Below are positions 1-8,172 of a stretch of 50,085 nt of DNA, piece by piece (position 1 is the stretch's first letter; each line of letters starts with the position of its first letter). A model generated the notes under the pieces. It ran no database searches, was not told the DNA's origin, and saw only the letters and a program-made list of their open reading frames with translations. Source of the stretch: Acidobacteriota bacterium (GTDB lineage Bacteria; Acidobacteriota; Vicinamibacteria; Vicinamibacterales; CAVVIG01). Both the position numbers and the translations under genes were made by a program. The DNA is taken from assembly GCA_016195265.1 (NCBI GenBank), contig JACPZW010000025.1, positions 1-50,085 on the forward strand, written 5' to 3'.

Positions 1-1
1 C

Positions 2-280
2 GGTATTCGCATGGCGCTCGGCGCGGACGCGCTTTCGGTCGTTCGCAGTTTTCTCGGACGCGGCCTGCGGCTCGGTGCCGCCGGCGCCGCCCTCGGCATC
101 GTGGTGGCGCTCGGCGTCAGCCGGCTGCTCGCGAGCGTGCTGTTCGGCGTCAGCGCGACTGACATCGTCTCGTTCACGCTCGCGGCGGCCATCGTCCTGG
201 GCGGCGTCATCCTCGCGACCATCGTTCCCGCCTGGCGCGCGTCGCGGACCAATCCGCTGAGCGCGCTGCGGCATCAATGA
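2..280 (+). CDS. FtsX/MacB-type ABC permease, C-terminal end (5' partial)
   Basis: The reading frame is open from the left edge of the window, so the gene starts outside it. The visible 92 residues open with GIRMALGA, the motif that begins the last cytoplasmic loop of MacB/FtsX-like permeases. Two hydrophobic segments follow, then the usual ending PAWRASRTNPLSALRHQ. This matches the end of MacB-family permeases, including the long duplicated acidobacterial type; which type it is cannot be told from this fragment. Its TGA overlaps the ATG of the next gene (ATGA), which suggests translational coupling. ABC permeases of this family are mechanotransmission proteins rather than classical importers; no substrate can be named. 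Confidence 0.85.
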   Translation, partial: GIRMALGADALSVVRSFLGRGLRLGAAGAALGIVVALGVSRLLASVLFGVSATDIVSFTLAAAIVLGGVILATIVPAWRASRTNPLSALRHQ

Positions 281-1263
281 GGAAGTACATGTTCAGGCTC
301 CGGCTGGCCGGCGTTGTCGTCGCTTGTGTCGTCGTCTTTCCCGGGGCCGCGTACGCGCAATGCGCGGCGCCGGTGCAGGCATTGATCGCCGACGGCAAGT
401 ACGATCAGGCACGCGCGGACGTGCAGGCGCAGCTGAAGCGCGCGCCCAACGACGATGCGGCGATGGAATGCATGGGCCGGTTGCGGCTCGAGCAGGGCGA
501 ATCGGCCGACGCCGTGGAGTGGCTCGACAAAGCCGTCAAGATCAACGGCAGGAGCGGGACACATCACCTGTGGCTCGGCAATGCGGTTCGCAGCGAGACG
601 GAAAAGGCAGGCATGTTGCGCCAGGCGTTTCTCGCGCGACAGATGAAGGCTGAGTACGAACAGGCCGTCGCGCTCGACGCGACGCTCGTCGACGCGCATC
701 AGGGGCTCTTCATGTTCCTGTCGAACGCCCCGGCCGCCATAGGCGGCGGCGTGGAAAAGGCGCGCGAGGAAGCGGCCGCGATTCTGAAGCTGAATCCGGC
801 GCGCGGCCACGCCGATTACGGGACGCTCGCCGAAAACGCCAAGGACTACGCCGACGCGGAGAAGGAATTCCTCGCCGCCGTCTCCGCCGCGCCGGACAGC
901 ACCGAGGGGCACACCGCAGCGGGGTCGTTCTACCGGCGGCGGCAGCGGTGGGCGGACGCCATCGCGATGTACGAGAAGGAGCTGAAGGCGAAGCCCGACT
1001 TCATCACCGCACACCTCAGTCTCGGCCGGGTCTACATCGAGAATCTGAAGAACTACGATCGCGGGGAAAAAGAAGTGCGCCTCTGGCTGGCCAATCCGCC
1101 GAAGGACGCCTCGGCCACGAACACCGCGATCGCGCACTACTGCCTGGGCGTCGTTCACGAGCAGGTCGGCCGACGCGATCAGGCGAGGGCCGAATACCAG
1201 GCCGCGCTCGGCGCCAACCCGAAGAACGAAGACGCGAAGAAGGCCCTCGCCGCCCTGAAGTAG
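277..1263 (+). CDS. Secreted TPR-repeat protein
   Basis: 328 residues. The N-terminus (basic MRKYMFRLR, a hydrophobic stretch, then AYAQ) reads as a Sec signal peptide cleaved near residue 27. The rest is helical with tetratricopeptide-like units, clearest at YDQARADVQAQLKRAPND, WADAIAMYEKELKAKPDF and RDQARAEYQAALGANPKN. TPR proteins are protein-interaction scaffolds; no enzymatic motif is visible. The ATG overlaps the stop of the preceding permease gene and a second permease follows 89 bp downstream, so it may help assemble or regulate these transporters, but that is inference. It probably acts in the periplasm. Confidence 0.8.
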   Translation: MRKYMFRLRLAGVVVACVVVFPGAAYAQCAAPVQALIADGKYDQARADVQAQLKRAPNDDAAMECMGRLRLEQGESADAVEWLDKAVKINGRSGTHHLWLGNAVRSETEKAGMLRQAFLARQMKAEYEQAVALDATLVDAHQGLFMFLSNAPAAIGGGVEKAREEAAAILKLNPARGHADYGTLAENAKDYADAEKEFLAAVSAAPDSTEGHTAAGSFYRRRQRWADAIAMYEKELKAKPDFITAHLSLGRVYIENLKNYDRGEKEVRLWLANPPKDASATNTAIAHYCLGVVHEQVGRRDQARAEYQAALGANPKNEDAKKALAALK

Positions 1264-1352
1264 GGCCTTACCCTGGGCCCGCCAAGGCATGCCCCGGTCG
1301 CACGCGGCCTACCCCGACAAGTAAGATTCACCCTTGGGGAGGGACGACAGCC

Positions 1353-3794
1353 GTGAACGACCTGAAATTCGCGATTCGCTCGCTTGCGCGCACCAAGGGA
1401 CTGACACTGACGGTCATCCTGACGCTCGCACTCGGCATCGGCGCCAACGCCGCCATCTTCAGCGTCGTCCGCGGCGTCCTGCTGCGGCCGCTCGTCAACA
1501 GCGACGAGGACCGGCTGATCTACATCCGCCAGAGCGCGAAGGGCATCGGCGCCGAAAACGCGGCGTTCTCCGTTCCGGAGATTGACGATCTGCGCGCCGT
1601 CAAGTCGCTGAGCGCGCTCGGCGACTTCTCGACGATCGAATTCACGATGGTCGGCCTCGGCGAGCCGCGCGTCGTCCGTTCGGGCGTCGTGTCGGGCTCG
1701 TACTTCCCGGTCATGGGCCTGCACCCGGTGCTCGGTCGGCTGATCGACTCGCGAGACGATGGCCCGAGCGCGGCGGGCGTGGCGGTACTGACGTACCGCT
1801 TCTGGACGAGCAGCCTCAAGAGCGATTCCGGCGTGCTCGGCAGGGTCATCCGCCTCGGCACGCGCAGCGCGACGATCGTCGGCGTCCTCGAACCTTCGGT
1901 CCCGTATCCGGCGGACACCGAGATCATCGCCAACGTCGTCACGAGCCCGCACCATATGTCGGCGACGATGGTGACCGGACGCGTGCACCGGATGACGGAG
2001 CTCTTCGCGCGACTGGCGCCGGGAAACGATCTCGAGTCCGCGCGCGCGGAGCTGCGGACGGTCCACGCCACGATGGTCAAGGATCACCCGGAGTCGTATT
2101 CACCCAAGGCGGACTTCCGGATCGACGCGGTGAAGCTGCGCGATCAGATCACGTCCAAGGCGCGCACGGTCCTGCTGGTGCTGCTCGGCGCGGCGGCGCT
2201 CGTCTTCGTCATCGCATGCTCGAACGTCGCGAACCTGATTCTCGCGAGGACGGTGCGGCGCGAAGGGGAGCTCGGCATCCGCGCGGCGCTTGGCGCCAGC
2301 ACGGCGGCGCTGCGGCGGACGCTGCTCGCGGAGAGCCTGCTGCTGTGCGGGGCCGGCGCGCTGCTCGGCGTCCTGATCGCGCGGCCGACGGTCGCGATCC
2401 TGGCACGGTACGCGTCGCGCTTCTCGGTCCGCGCGCTCGACCTCACCGTGGACTCCAGCGTGCTGTGGGTCGGCGCGGGACTCGCGATCGTCGCGGCCGT
2501 GCTCCTGGCGTTCGTGCCGCGCCTGCCGTCCGCGCATACGTCACAGGGATTCTCTGCGTCGAGCGGCGGCGTGCGGATCACCGGCGGGACGAAGCGGCGG
2601 CTGCGCGTCTTCGCCGTCACGCAGATCGCGGCCTCCTTCGTCCTGCTCGCCGGCGCCAGCATGCTGCTGACGGCGCTGCTCGCCCTGCAGGGCGTGCAGA
2701 CCGGCCTCGACACGCGCCGCGTGCTCTCGGTCACCGTGCCCGTGATGGAGTACGGCAAGACGCAGGATCAAGTCGTCGATTTCTACCGCGACGCACTGCG
2801 GCGGATCACGGCGCTGCCTGGCGTGGACACCGTCGCGTTCGGCATGTTCGTGCCGTGGCGTGACGCCGGCGCGTTCGGCCCCGGCTTCCAGTTCTCCGCC
2901 GACGGCCACGTGAAGGCGCCGGGCGAAGACGACCCGCGCGCGCGGTTCCGCGTCGTCTCGCCTGGGTACTTCGCGACGCTCGGGGTCCCGATGATGTCCG
3001 GCCGCGACTTCACCGACGCCGATCGCAAAGACCGCGAGCACGTCGTCATCGTCAGCCAGAGCCTCGCGCAGCGGATGTTCCCGAATCAGGACGCCGTGAA
3101 CCGCCACATGATGTGGACCGATCCCATCGTCAAGTTCACCAGCATCGACGCCAACCCGCGGCGCATCATCGGCATCGCGGCCGACGTGGACGACGAGAAC
3201 ATCACGCCGGGGCAGGCGATGACGGTCTATCACCCGTTCGATCAGGCCCCGATGTTCGGCGGCGGCGTCTTCGTGCACACGCGCACGGATCCGTACGCGC
3301 TCGTGCCGCCGGTGACGAAGATCATCCGCGCCATGTCCGCGGATCAGCCGGTCGAACGCGCGGCCACGCTGGAAGACATCCGCGCCGAAGTCCTCACACC
3401 CGATCGCCTGAACACGCTCGTGTTCGGCGGCTTCGCCGCGGTCGCGCTCCTGATTGCGGTCGTGGGCGTCGCGGGCGTGCTGGCGTTTTCGGTCAGCGCG
3501 CGGACGCGCGAGTTCGGGATCCGGCTCGCGATCGGATCGCAGCCGCGGGACGTCGTCACCGGCGTCGTGGCGGAAGGCGCGTGGATGGCGGTGGCGGGGG
3601 TCGTCTGCGGCGTGGCGTCCGGCTTCGCGCTCGCGCGCGTGGCGGCCAGTTACTTCGACGTCGTGCAGACGCCGGGCGCCGTGCCCGTCGTCGGCGCTGC
3701 AGTGGTTCTCCTCATGGCCGCTGTCGTCGCGTCGGCGCTCCCCGCGCTCCGGGCCGCCCGCATCGATGTGATGCAGGCGCTGCGCGCGGACTGA
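1353..3794 (+). CDS. ADOP-type duplicated MacB/FtsX permease
   Basis: 813 residues from a GTG preceded by GGGGAGGGA, about 8 bp away; the frame is open far upstream but that part is antisense-like read-through. It starts NDLKFAIRSLARTKG followed by a first TM helix ending LGIGANAAIFSVV, the hallmark opening of acidobacterial duplicated orphan permeases. Two MacB-like periplasmic domains and two FtsX domains follow: the first with REGELGIRAALGAS near residue 305, the second with TREFGIRLAIGSQ near residue 725. It ends ALRAARIDVMQALRAD. No ATPase gene adjoins it, which fits the 'orphan' name. Such permeases are strongly expanded in Acidobacteriota and their substrates are unknown. With the upstream fragment and the TPR gene it forms a co-directional cluster. 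Confidence 0.9.
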   Translation: MNDLKFAIRSLARTKGLTLTVILTLALGIGANAAIFSVVRGVLLRPLVNSDEDRLIYIRQSAKGIGAENAAFSVPEIDDLRAVKSLSALGDFSTIEFTMVGLGEPRVVRSGVVSGSYFPVMGLHPVLGRLIDSRDDGPSAAGVAVLTYRFWTSSLKSDSGVLGRVIRLGTRSATIVGVLEPSVPYPADTEIIANVVTSPHHMSATMVTGRVHRMTELFARLAPGNDLESARAELRTVHATMVKDHPESYSPKADFRIDAVKLRDQITSKARTVLLVLLGAAALVFVIACSNVANLILARTVRREGELGIRAALGASTAALRRTLLAESLLLCGAGALLGVLIARPTVAILARYASRFSVRALDLTVDSSVLWVGAGLAIVAAVLLAFVPRLPSAHTSQGFSASSGGVRITGGTKRRLRVFAVTQIAASFVLLAGASMLLTALLALQGVQTGLDTRRVLSVTVPVMEYGKTQDQVVDFYRDALRRITALPGVDTVAFGMFVPWRDAGAFGPGFQFSADGHVKAPGEDDPRARFRVVSPGYFATLGVPMMSGRDFTDADRKDREHVVIVSQSLAQRMFPNQDAVNRHMMWTDPIVKFTSIDANPRRIIGIAADVDDENITPGQAMTVYHPFDQAPMFGGGVFVHTRTDPYALVPPVTKIIRAMSADQPVERAATLEDIRAEVLTPDRLNTLVFGGFAAVALLIAVVGVAGVLAFSVSARTREFGIRLAIGSQPRDVVTGVVAEGAWMAVAGVVCGVASGFALARVAASYFDVVQTPGAVPVVGAAVVLLMAAVVASALPALRAARIDVMQALRAD

Positions 3795-3814
3795 CGCGCC
3801 CCCCGCGCGATCTG

Positions 3815-4294
3815 TCAGTCCAGCGTGCGGCCGCGTGTCGCGAACGTGCCAAGCGCGACGAATAAAACAAGCACCGCGCCCTGCGCGATCAGAAACGGCG
3901 GCTCGGACTGCGTCGGCGCCAATTCCTTCAGCGCCGGCACTCTCCGGAAGCTCTGCACCACCAGCACGAAGACGTTGAGATAGAGCGCGATCACGACGCA
4001 CACGACGTATGTGCGGCGCCAGACGCCCTCGAGGCGCGCCTGGTAGCGCGCGTAGACCGCGACGGCCAGGAGCGCGAGCGAGATGCCGCCGATGATGTGC
4101 GAGGGCATGAGGTGGTCGACGGGAAAGCCGAAGCCGGTCAGGCTCGTGGCGATCGTCGTGCGAAGGAAGAGGGCCGTCCAGGCGTCGCTCTGCCGCGCGG
4201 TCAGGAAGCCGAATACGACCACGAGTCCGGAGCCGATGCCCACCAGACTCAACACGACGTGCACGGCGGTGTAGGTCGCCAGATTGAATCCCAT
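3815..4294 (-). CDS. Small four-helix integral membrane protein, unknown function
   Basis: 159 residues. I chose the ATG at 4294 because an excellent ribosome-binding site (GGAAGGAGGA) lies just upstream; a longer frame to 4387 would add a non-hydrophobic leader. Four hydrophobic segments are visible: about residues 6-27, 43-80 (containing PVDHLMPSHIIGG), 95-115 and 130-150. The His residues in DHLMPSH sit at a membrane boundary and could bind a cofactor or metal, but there is no family-level motif I can name. It converges with the ADOP permease gene, 20 bp from its stop, and is divergent from the PepSY gene. Function unknown. Confidence 0.7.
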   Translation of the reverse strand: MGFNLATYTAVHVVLSLVGIGSGLVVVFGFLTARQSDAWTALFLRTTIATSLTGFGFPVDHLMPSHIIGGISLALLAVAVYARYQARLEGVWRRTYVVCVVIALYLNVFVLVVQSFRRVPALKELAPTQSEPPFLIAQGAVLVLFVALGTFATRGRTLD

Positions 4295-4360
4295 GGGTCC
4301 TCCTTCCGACCGGCGTGATGTTACGATCCTGCCGCGACGACTGTCACCCATATCGACCAC

Positions 4361-5833
4361 GTGAAGCGCACACTGATTTTCATCCATCGCTGGCTGGGCG
4401 TCGTCCTGTGTCTGTTCTTCCTACTCTGGTTCCCATCGGCGATCGGGATGATGTATTGGGATTTCCCGAGCGTCACCAACGCGGACCGGCTCGCGCGATC
4501 GCCGGCGCTCGAGCCCGCGCGCATCGTCGTGTCACCCGCCGAAGCCTACGCGTCGCTGGGTCGCAGAGATCCGCCCGCGCAGGCGCGCCTCGTGATGTAC
4601 GACGGCCGCCCCGCGTACCGCTTCCGTGCGGGACGCCCGGGAAACAACGACGCGCTCGTCTACGCGGACACCGGCGAGCGCCAGGGCCGGCCGACGCTGG
4701 AGCTGCTGTGGCGCCTCGCCGCGGCGTGGGCTGGACAGCCCGCCGGCGAGGCGACGATAGAAGAGATCGACGTTGATCAATGGACCGTGCAGGGCTCGTT
4801 CCGTGAGCTCGCGCCGCTGTGGAAGTACGCCTGGCCCGACGGCCAGCAGGTCTACCTGTCGCTCGTGACGGGCGAGGTCGTGCAGTACACGACGACCGCG
4901 TCGCGCATCGGCGCCTACCTTGGACCCATCCCGCACTGGCTCTACTTCACGCCGCTGCGGAAGCACCAACTGGCGTGGACACGCGTCGTCATCTGGTCGT
5001 CCGGGATCGGCACGGTCGCCGCATTGTTGGGCCTCGTCATCGGGGTCTGGATGTACTCGCCGTCACGGCGATTCCGGATCGGCGGCGCGCCGTCGAGCTT
5101 TCCGTATCAGGGACAGAAACTGTGGCACGCCATGCTCGGCTTGATTTTCGGCGTCGGCGCCGTGACGTGGGCGTTCAGCGGCATGCTGTCGATGGATCCG
5201 TTCTCAACGCCGAGAGCGTCGACGCCGGCCGACGTGTCGCAGGCCCTGCGCGGACCTCTGCCGCTGAGCGCGTTCGCGGACCATCCTCCGCGCGAGGCGC
5301 TCGCGCAGCTGGTGAATCTGCAGGTCAAGGAACTCGAACTCGCGGTTGCGGCCGGAGAGCCCGTTTACATCGCCACGCTCGCGTCCGGCGAGACACGGAT
5401 CGTGCCGCTCGACGGACCGCCGCGTCGCGCGTTCGATCGTGATCGGATTTCAGCGCTCGTCAAGAAGGCGTCCGGGCCGGACTGCGTCGCTGAAATTCAC
5501 GTGCTGGATCAGTACGATCTGTACTACCTGGACCGCCGCCGGCAGCGGCCGCTGCCCGTCATCCTCGTGCAGTTGAACGACGAGGGCCACACGCGTCTCT
5601 ACATCGATCCGAAGACCGTGCGGATCGCCGGCAGCTACAATTCGCGGGGCTGGATGAGCCGCTGGCTTTATCATCTTCTGCACTCGCTCGACTTTCCGTG
5701 GCTCTACAACCACCGTCCCCTCTGGGACATCGTCGTGATCGTCTTCATGCTCGGCGGGACGGGACTATGCGTCACGTCTCTGGTCCTGGCGTGGCGAGTG
5801 ATCGGGAGAACATTGACGCATGCAACCCTTTGA
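4361..5833 (+). CDS. PepSY-associated TM domain protein
   Basis: 490 residues from a GTG start. The opening KRTLIFIHRWLGVVLCLFF is typical of PepSY-associated TM proteins (PF03929 group, PiuB-like), in which the HRWLG histidine precedes the first helix. A long soluble part (about residues 45-195) carries PepSY-like stretches, e.g. LSLVTGEVVQYTTTASR. Helices follow at about 203-227 (with a preceding IPHWLYF) and 252-275, then a second PepSY-like periplasmic region with LNDEGHTRLYIDPKTVRI and a last helix near 460-482. Members are inner-membrane proteins often linked with siderophore or flavin-based reductase systems; nothing here fixes the substrate. It overlaps the start of the SDR gene by 14 bp. 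Confidence 0.8.
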   Translation: MKRTLIFIHRWLGVVLCLFFLLWFPSAIGMMYWDFPSVTNADRLARSPALEPARIVVSPAEAYASLGRRDPPAQARLVMYDGRPAYRFRAGRPGNNDALVYADTGERQGRPTLELLWRLAAAWAGQPAGEATIEEIDVDQWTVQGSFRELAPLWKYAWPDGQQVYLSLVTGEVVQYTTTASRIGAYLGPIPHWLYFTPLRKHQLAWTRVVIWSSGIGTVAALLGLVIGVWMYSPSRRFRIGGAPSSFPYQGQKLWHAMLGLIFGVGAVTWAFSGMLSMDPFSTPRASTPADVSQALRGPLPLSAFADHPPREALAQLVNLQVKELELAVAAGEPVYIATLASGETRIVPLDGPPRRAFDRDRISALVKKASGPDCVAEIHVLDQYDLYYLDRRRQRPLPVILVQLNDEGHTRLYIDPKTVRIAGSYNSRGWMSRWLYHLLHSLDFPWLYNHRPLWDIVVIVFMLGGTGLCVTSLVLAWRVIGRTLTHATL

Positions 5834-6584
5834 TTTTTCCGGCGCGACCGCCGTCGTCCTTGGCGGCGCCACCGGCCTCGGCCGTGCGATGGCGGAAGGG
5901 CTCGCAGCCCACGGCGCCACTGTGTGCGTCGTCTCGAGATCGATAGACAAGGCGAAGGCGACCGCCGACGTCATCGCCGAGGAGAACGGCGGGCGTTGCT
6001 GGCCCTGGATCGCGGACGCGGCGAGCGAGGCGTCCATCAACCGCCTGGGCGACGTGCTGAGCGAGCGCTGCGGCGGCCGGCTGAACATCGCGATCAATTC
6101 CGCCGGGATCAACACGCGCAATCCAATCGAGAAGATCACACTCGAGGAATTCGAATCGATTCAGCGCACCAACATCACGGGCGCGTTCCTGTTCTCGAAA
6201 GCGATGCTCCCGTTGTTCGAAGCGGCGGGGTGGGGCAGGCTGATCAACATCACGAGCATCTTCGCCTCGCGATCGTTTCCCGGCCGGACGAGCTACGCAT
6301 CGAGTAAAGGCGCACTGCTGCAATTGACGCGCACGCTGGCGATCGAGTGGGCAGGGAAGAACATCACCGTCAATGCGATCTCGCCCGGCCCGTTCGTGAC
6401 AGAGATGACGCGGCCGCTCCTCGACAACAAGGAGGCGTACGACAAGTTCTGCGAGCACGTCCCGATGAGGCGCTTCGCCGAGCCGCACGAGGTGATCCCG
6501 GCGTGCCTGTTTCTGGCGTCGCCCGCGTCCAGCTACGTGACAGGCGCTGACATTCTGGTGGATGGCGGCTGGACGGCGACGTAG
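5820..6584 (+). CDS. Short-chain dehydrogenase/reductase (SDR), classical type
   Basis: 254 residues, the normal length of a classical SDR. The Rossmann nucleotide-binding motif is GGATGLGR (15-22), the structural NSAG motif is at 93-96, and the catalytic set is Asn118, Ser146, Tyr159 and Lys163 (YASSK). The end SYVTGADILVDGGWTAT is the standard SDR C-terminus. NAD(P)-dependent oxidation/reduction of an alcohol or sugar is expected, with closest resemblance to gluconate 5-dehydrogenase or 3-oxoacyl-ACP reductase-like members; substrate cannot be assigned. The ATG lies within the 3' end of the PepSY gene, indicating cotranscription. Confidence 0.9.
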   Translation: MQPFDFSGATAVVLGGATGLGRAMAEGLAAHGATVCVVSRSIDKAKATADVIAEENGGRCWPWIADAASEASINRLGDVLSERCGGRLNIAINSAGINTRNPIEKITLEEFESIQRTNITGAFLFSKAMLPLFEAAGWGRLINITSIFASRSFPGRTSYASSKGALLQLTRTLAIEWAGKNITVNAISPGPFVTEMTRPLLDNKEAYDKFCEHVPMRRFAEPHEVIPACLFLASPASSYVTGADILVDGGWTAT

Positions 6585-6624
6585 AATGCTTGCTTCCCGC
6601 GGGATCCAATCCAAGGAGAGTGTG

Positions 6625-7119
6625 ATGTCGATCAACGCCATTCTGCAGGAGTTCGAAAAGGAAGCCGCCACGACGCGCCGCGTCCTCGATCGCGTGCCGT
6701 CCGACAAGCTCGCCTGGAAGCCGCACGCCAAGTCGATGTCGCTCGGGACGCTCGCGATGCACATCGCGATGGCGCCCGGGTATATTTCGAGCTGGCCGCT
6801 CAAAGATACCTACGAGTTCTCCGGCGATCCGACGCCGACACCTGCCAACACCGCCGAGATCCTCGCGGTCCACGACAACGGCGTCGCGACGGTGAAGGAG
6901 AACATGAACAAACTCGGCGACGCGGGACTCGGCCAGAATTGGACGGCCATGGCCGGTGGCAAGCAGCTCATGACGATGCCAAAGGGCGCGCTCGTGCGGA
7001 CGATCATGCTCAACCACGTGTATCACCACCGCGGGCAGTTGTCGGTGTACCTGCGGCTGCTCGACGTGCCCGTCCCGTCGATCTACGGACCGAGCGCCGA
7101 CGAGAACCCGTTCAAGTAG
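6625..7119 (+). CDS. DinB-family protein
   Basis: 164 residues from the ATG at 6625, chosen because AAGGAG (6613-6618) stands 6 bp upstream; an earlier in-frame start at 6562 would overlap the SDR gene and has no such site. A four-helix-bundle DinB fold is supported by the three metal-ligand histidines in their usual positions: His46 (AMHIA), His131 (NHVYHHRGQL) and His135. DinB/YfiT-like proteins bind a divalent metal and include bacillithiol or mycothiol S-transferases, but most members are uncharacterised. A TAGAAT hexamer at 6582-6587 could be a -10 element for it. The next gene starts 13 bp downstream. Confidence 0.87.
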   Translation: MSINAILQEFEKEAATTRRVLDRVPSDKLAWKPHAKSMSLGTLAMHIAMAPGYISSWPLKDTYEFSGDPTPTPANTAEILAVHDNGVATVKENMNKLGDAGLGQNWTAMAGGKQLMTMPKGALVRTIMLNHVYHHRGQLSVYLRLLDVPVPSIYGPSADENPFK

Positions 7120-7132
7120 ACGCTGACGTTCC

Positions 7133-8113
7133 ATGAGAGCCGTTCGACTGCTGATCGTCGTTTCGCTGATCGGTGCTACGGCGCGGGTCGAAGCGGAAAC
7201 CCTCCGCTTCGTTCCGCAGCGGTTCTACAACACCTACTCGGCCGCGCATCCGCCCGCGCTGCACGTCAAACCGGGCGACCGCGTTGTCACGAAGACGATC
7301 GATGCGGCCGGCGTCGACTGGGACGGGAAGTCCGTCGCCCGCGGACCGAATCCGCAGACCGGCCCGTTCTTCATCGACGGCGCCGAGCCCGGCGACCTCC
7401 TCGTGATCACGATCGACCGACTTGAGACCAATCGCGCTTCTGCGTATTCGAGTAGCCTGCTTTCGCCGTACACGGTCGATCCGACGGCGATTGCCGCGCG
7501 CGTCGATCGCGAGGCGAAGCGTCTGACCTGGACGATCGACAAAGCGAAAGGCGTGGTCACGCTCGATCAGGCCGACGTCCAGCCCGGCGGGATGACGTTG
7601 CCACTGCATCCCATGCTCGGCTGCGTCGGCGTCGCGCCCGCGCGCGGGGAAGCGATCTCCACCGCGACGCCCGGTGCGTGGGGCGGCAACATGGACTACG
7701 CGGGCATGGGGGCCGGGGCGACGCTGATGCTGCCGGTGAACGAACAGGGCGCGCTGCTGTTTTTCGGCGACGGTCACGCGCGGATGGGCGAAGGCGAAGT
7801 GGCGGGCACCGGGCTCGAGACGTCGATGGACGTCGAGTTCACCGTGAATCTGATCAAGAAGAAGGCGGCGGCGTGGCCGCGTCTCGAGAACGACACGCAC
7901 ATCATGGTGCTCGGCAGCGCGCGTCCGCTGCTCGAAGCGTTCCAGCACGCGACGACGGAACTGCAGAAGTGGCTGATGGCGGACTACGGCTACACCGAGC
8001 GCGGCGCGCAGGCGTTCATGGGGCAGGCGGCTGAGTACGAGATCGCCAACGTCGTCGATCCGAATTTCACCGTCGTCGCCAAGATCCGCAAGACGATGCT
8101 GAGGCGACCGTAA
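7133..8113 (+). CDS. Acetamidase/formamidase family hydrolase, exported
   Basis: 326 residues with a signal peptide (basic MRAVR, hydrophobic core, cleavage near VEAE at 20-23). Family features are the early GDRVVTKTIDA, GPFFIDGAEPGDLLVI, HPMLGCVGVAPA, the Gly-rich GGNMDYAGMGAGATLMLPV and the strongly conserved FFGDGHARMGEGEVAGTG block, which supplies metal-binding His and Asp residues. The family hydrolyses formamide or short aliphatic amides to ammonia and the acid. Export suggests action on amides outside the cytoplasm; true substrate unknown. It is 13 bp behind the DinB gene and probably in the same transcript. A hairpin at 8121-8139 follows its stop. Confidence 0.88.
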   Translation: MRAVRLLIVVSLIGATARVEAETLRFVPQRFYNTYSAAHPPALHVKPGDRVVTKTIDAAGVDWDGKSVARGPNPQTGPFFIDGAEPGDLLVITIDRLETNRASAYSSSLLSPYTVDPTAIAARVDREAKRLTWTIDKAKGVVTLDQADVQPGGMTLPLHPMLGCVGVAPARGEAISTATPGAWGGNMDYAGMGAGATLMLPVNEQGALLFFGDGHARMGEGEVAGTGLETSMDVEFTVNLIKKKAAAWPRLENDTHIMVLGSARPLLEAFQHATTELQKWLMADYGYTERGAQAFMGQAAEYEIANVVDPNFTVVAKIRKTMLRRP

Positions 8114-8120
8114 CGCGATC

Positions 8121-8139
8121 GCGGGCCTGAAAGGCCCGC
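8121..8139. terminator. Perfect GC-rich hairpin between convergent genes
   Basis: GCGGGCCT, a 3-nt loop GAA, then AGGCCCGC form a perfect 8-bp stem. It sits between the stop of the acetamidase gene and the stop of the minus-strand MBL/rhodanese gene, so it could end transcription from either side. It lacks a T-run, so Rho-independent action is not certain; it may instead be one copy of a dispersed GC-rich palindrome. Confidence 0.45.
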
Positions 8140-8172
8140 GCTACGGGACTCGGCAGGCGTAGGGCGAGCCTG

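Noticed and set aside
948..1352. Long in-frame extension before the ADOP permease GTG
   Set aside because: It overlaps the TPR gene in another frame, is Arg-rich and shadow-like, and the permease homology plus a ribosome-binding site begin at GTG 1353.
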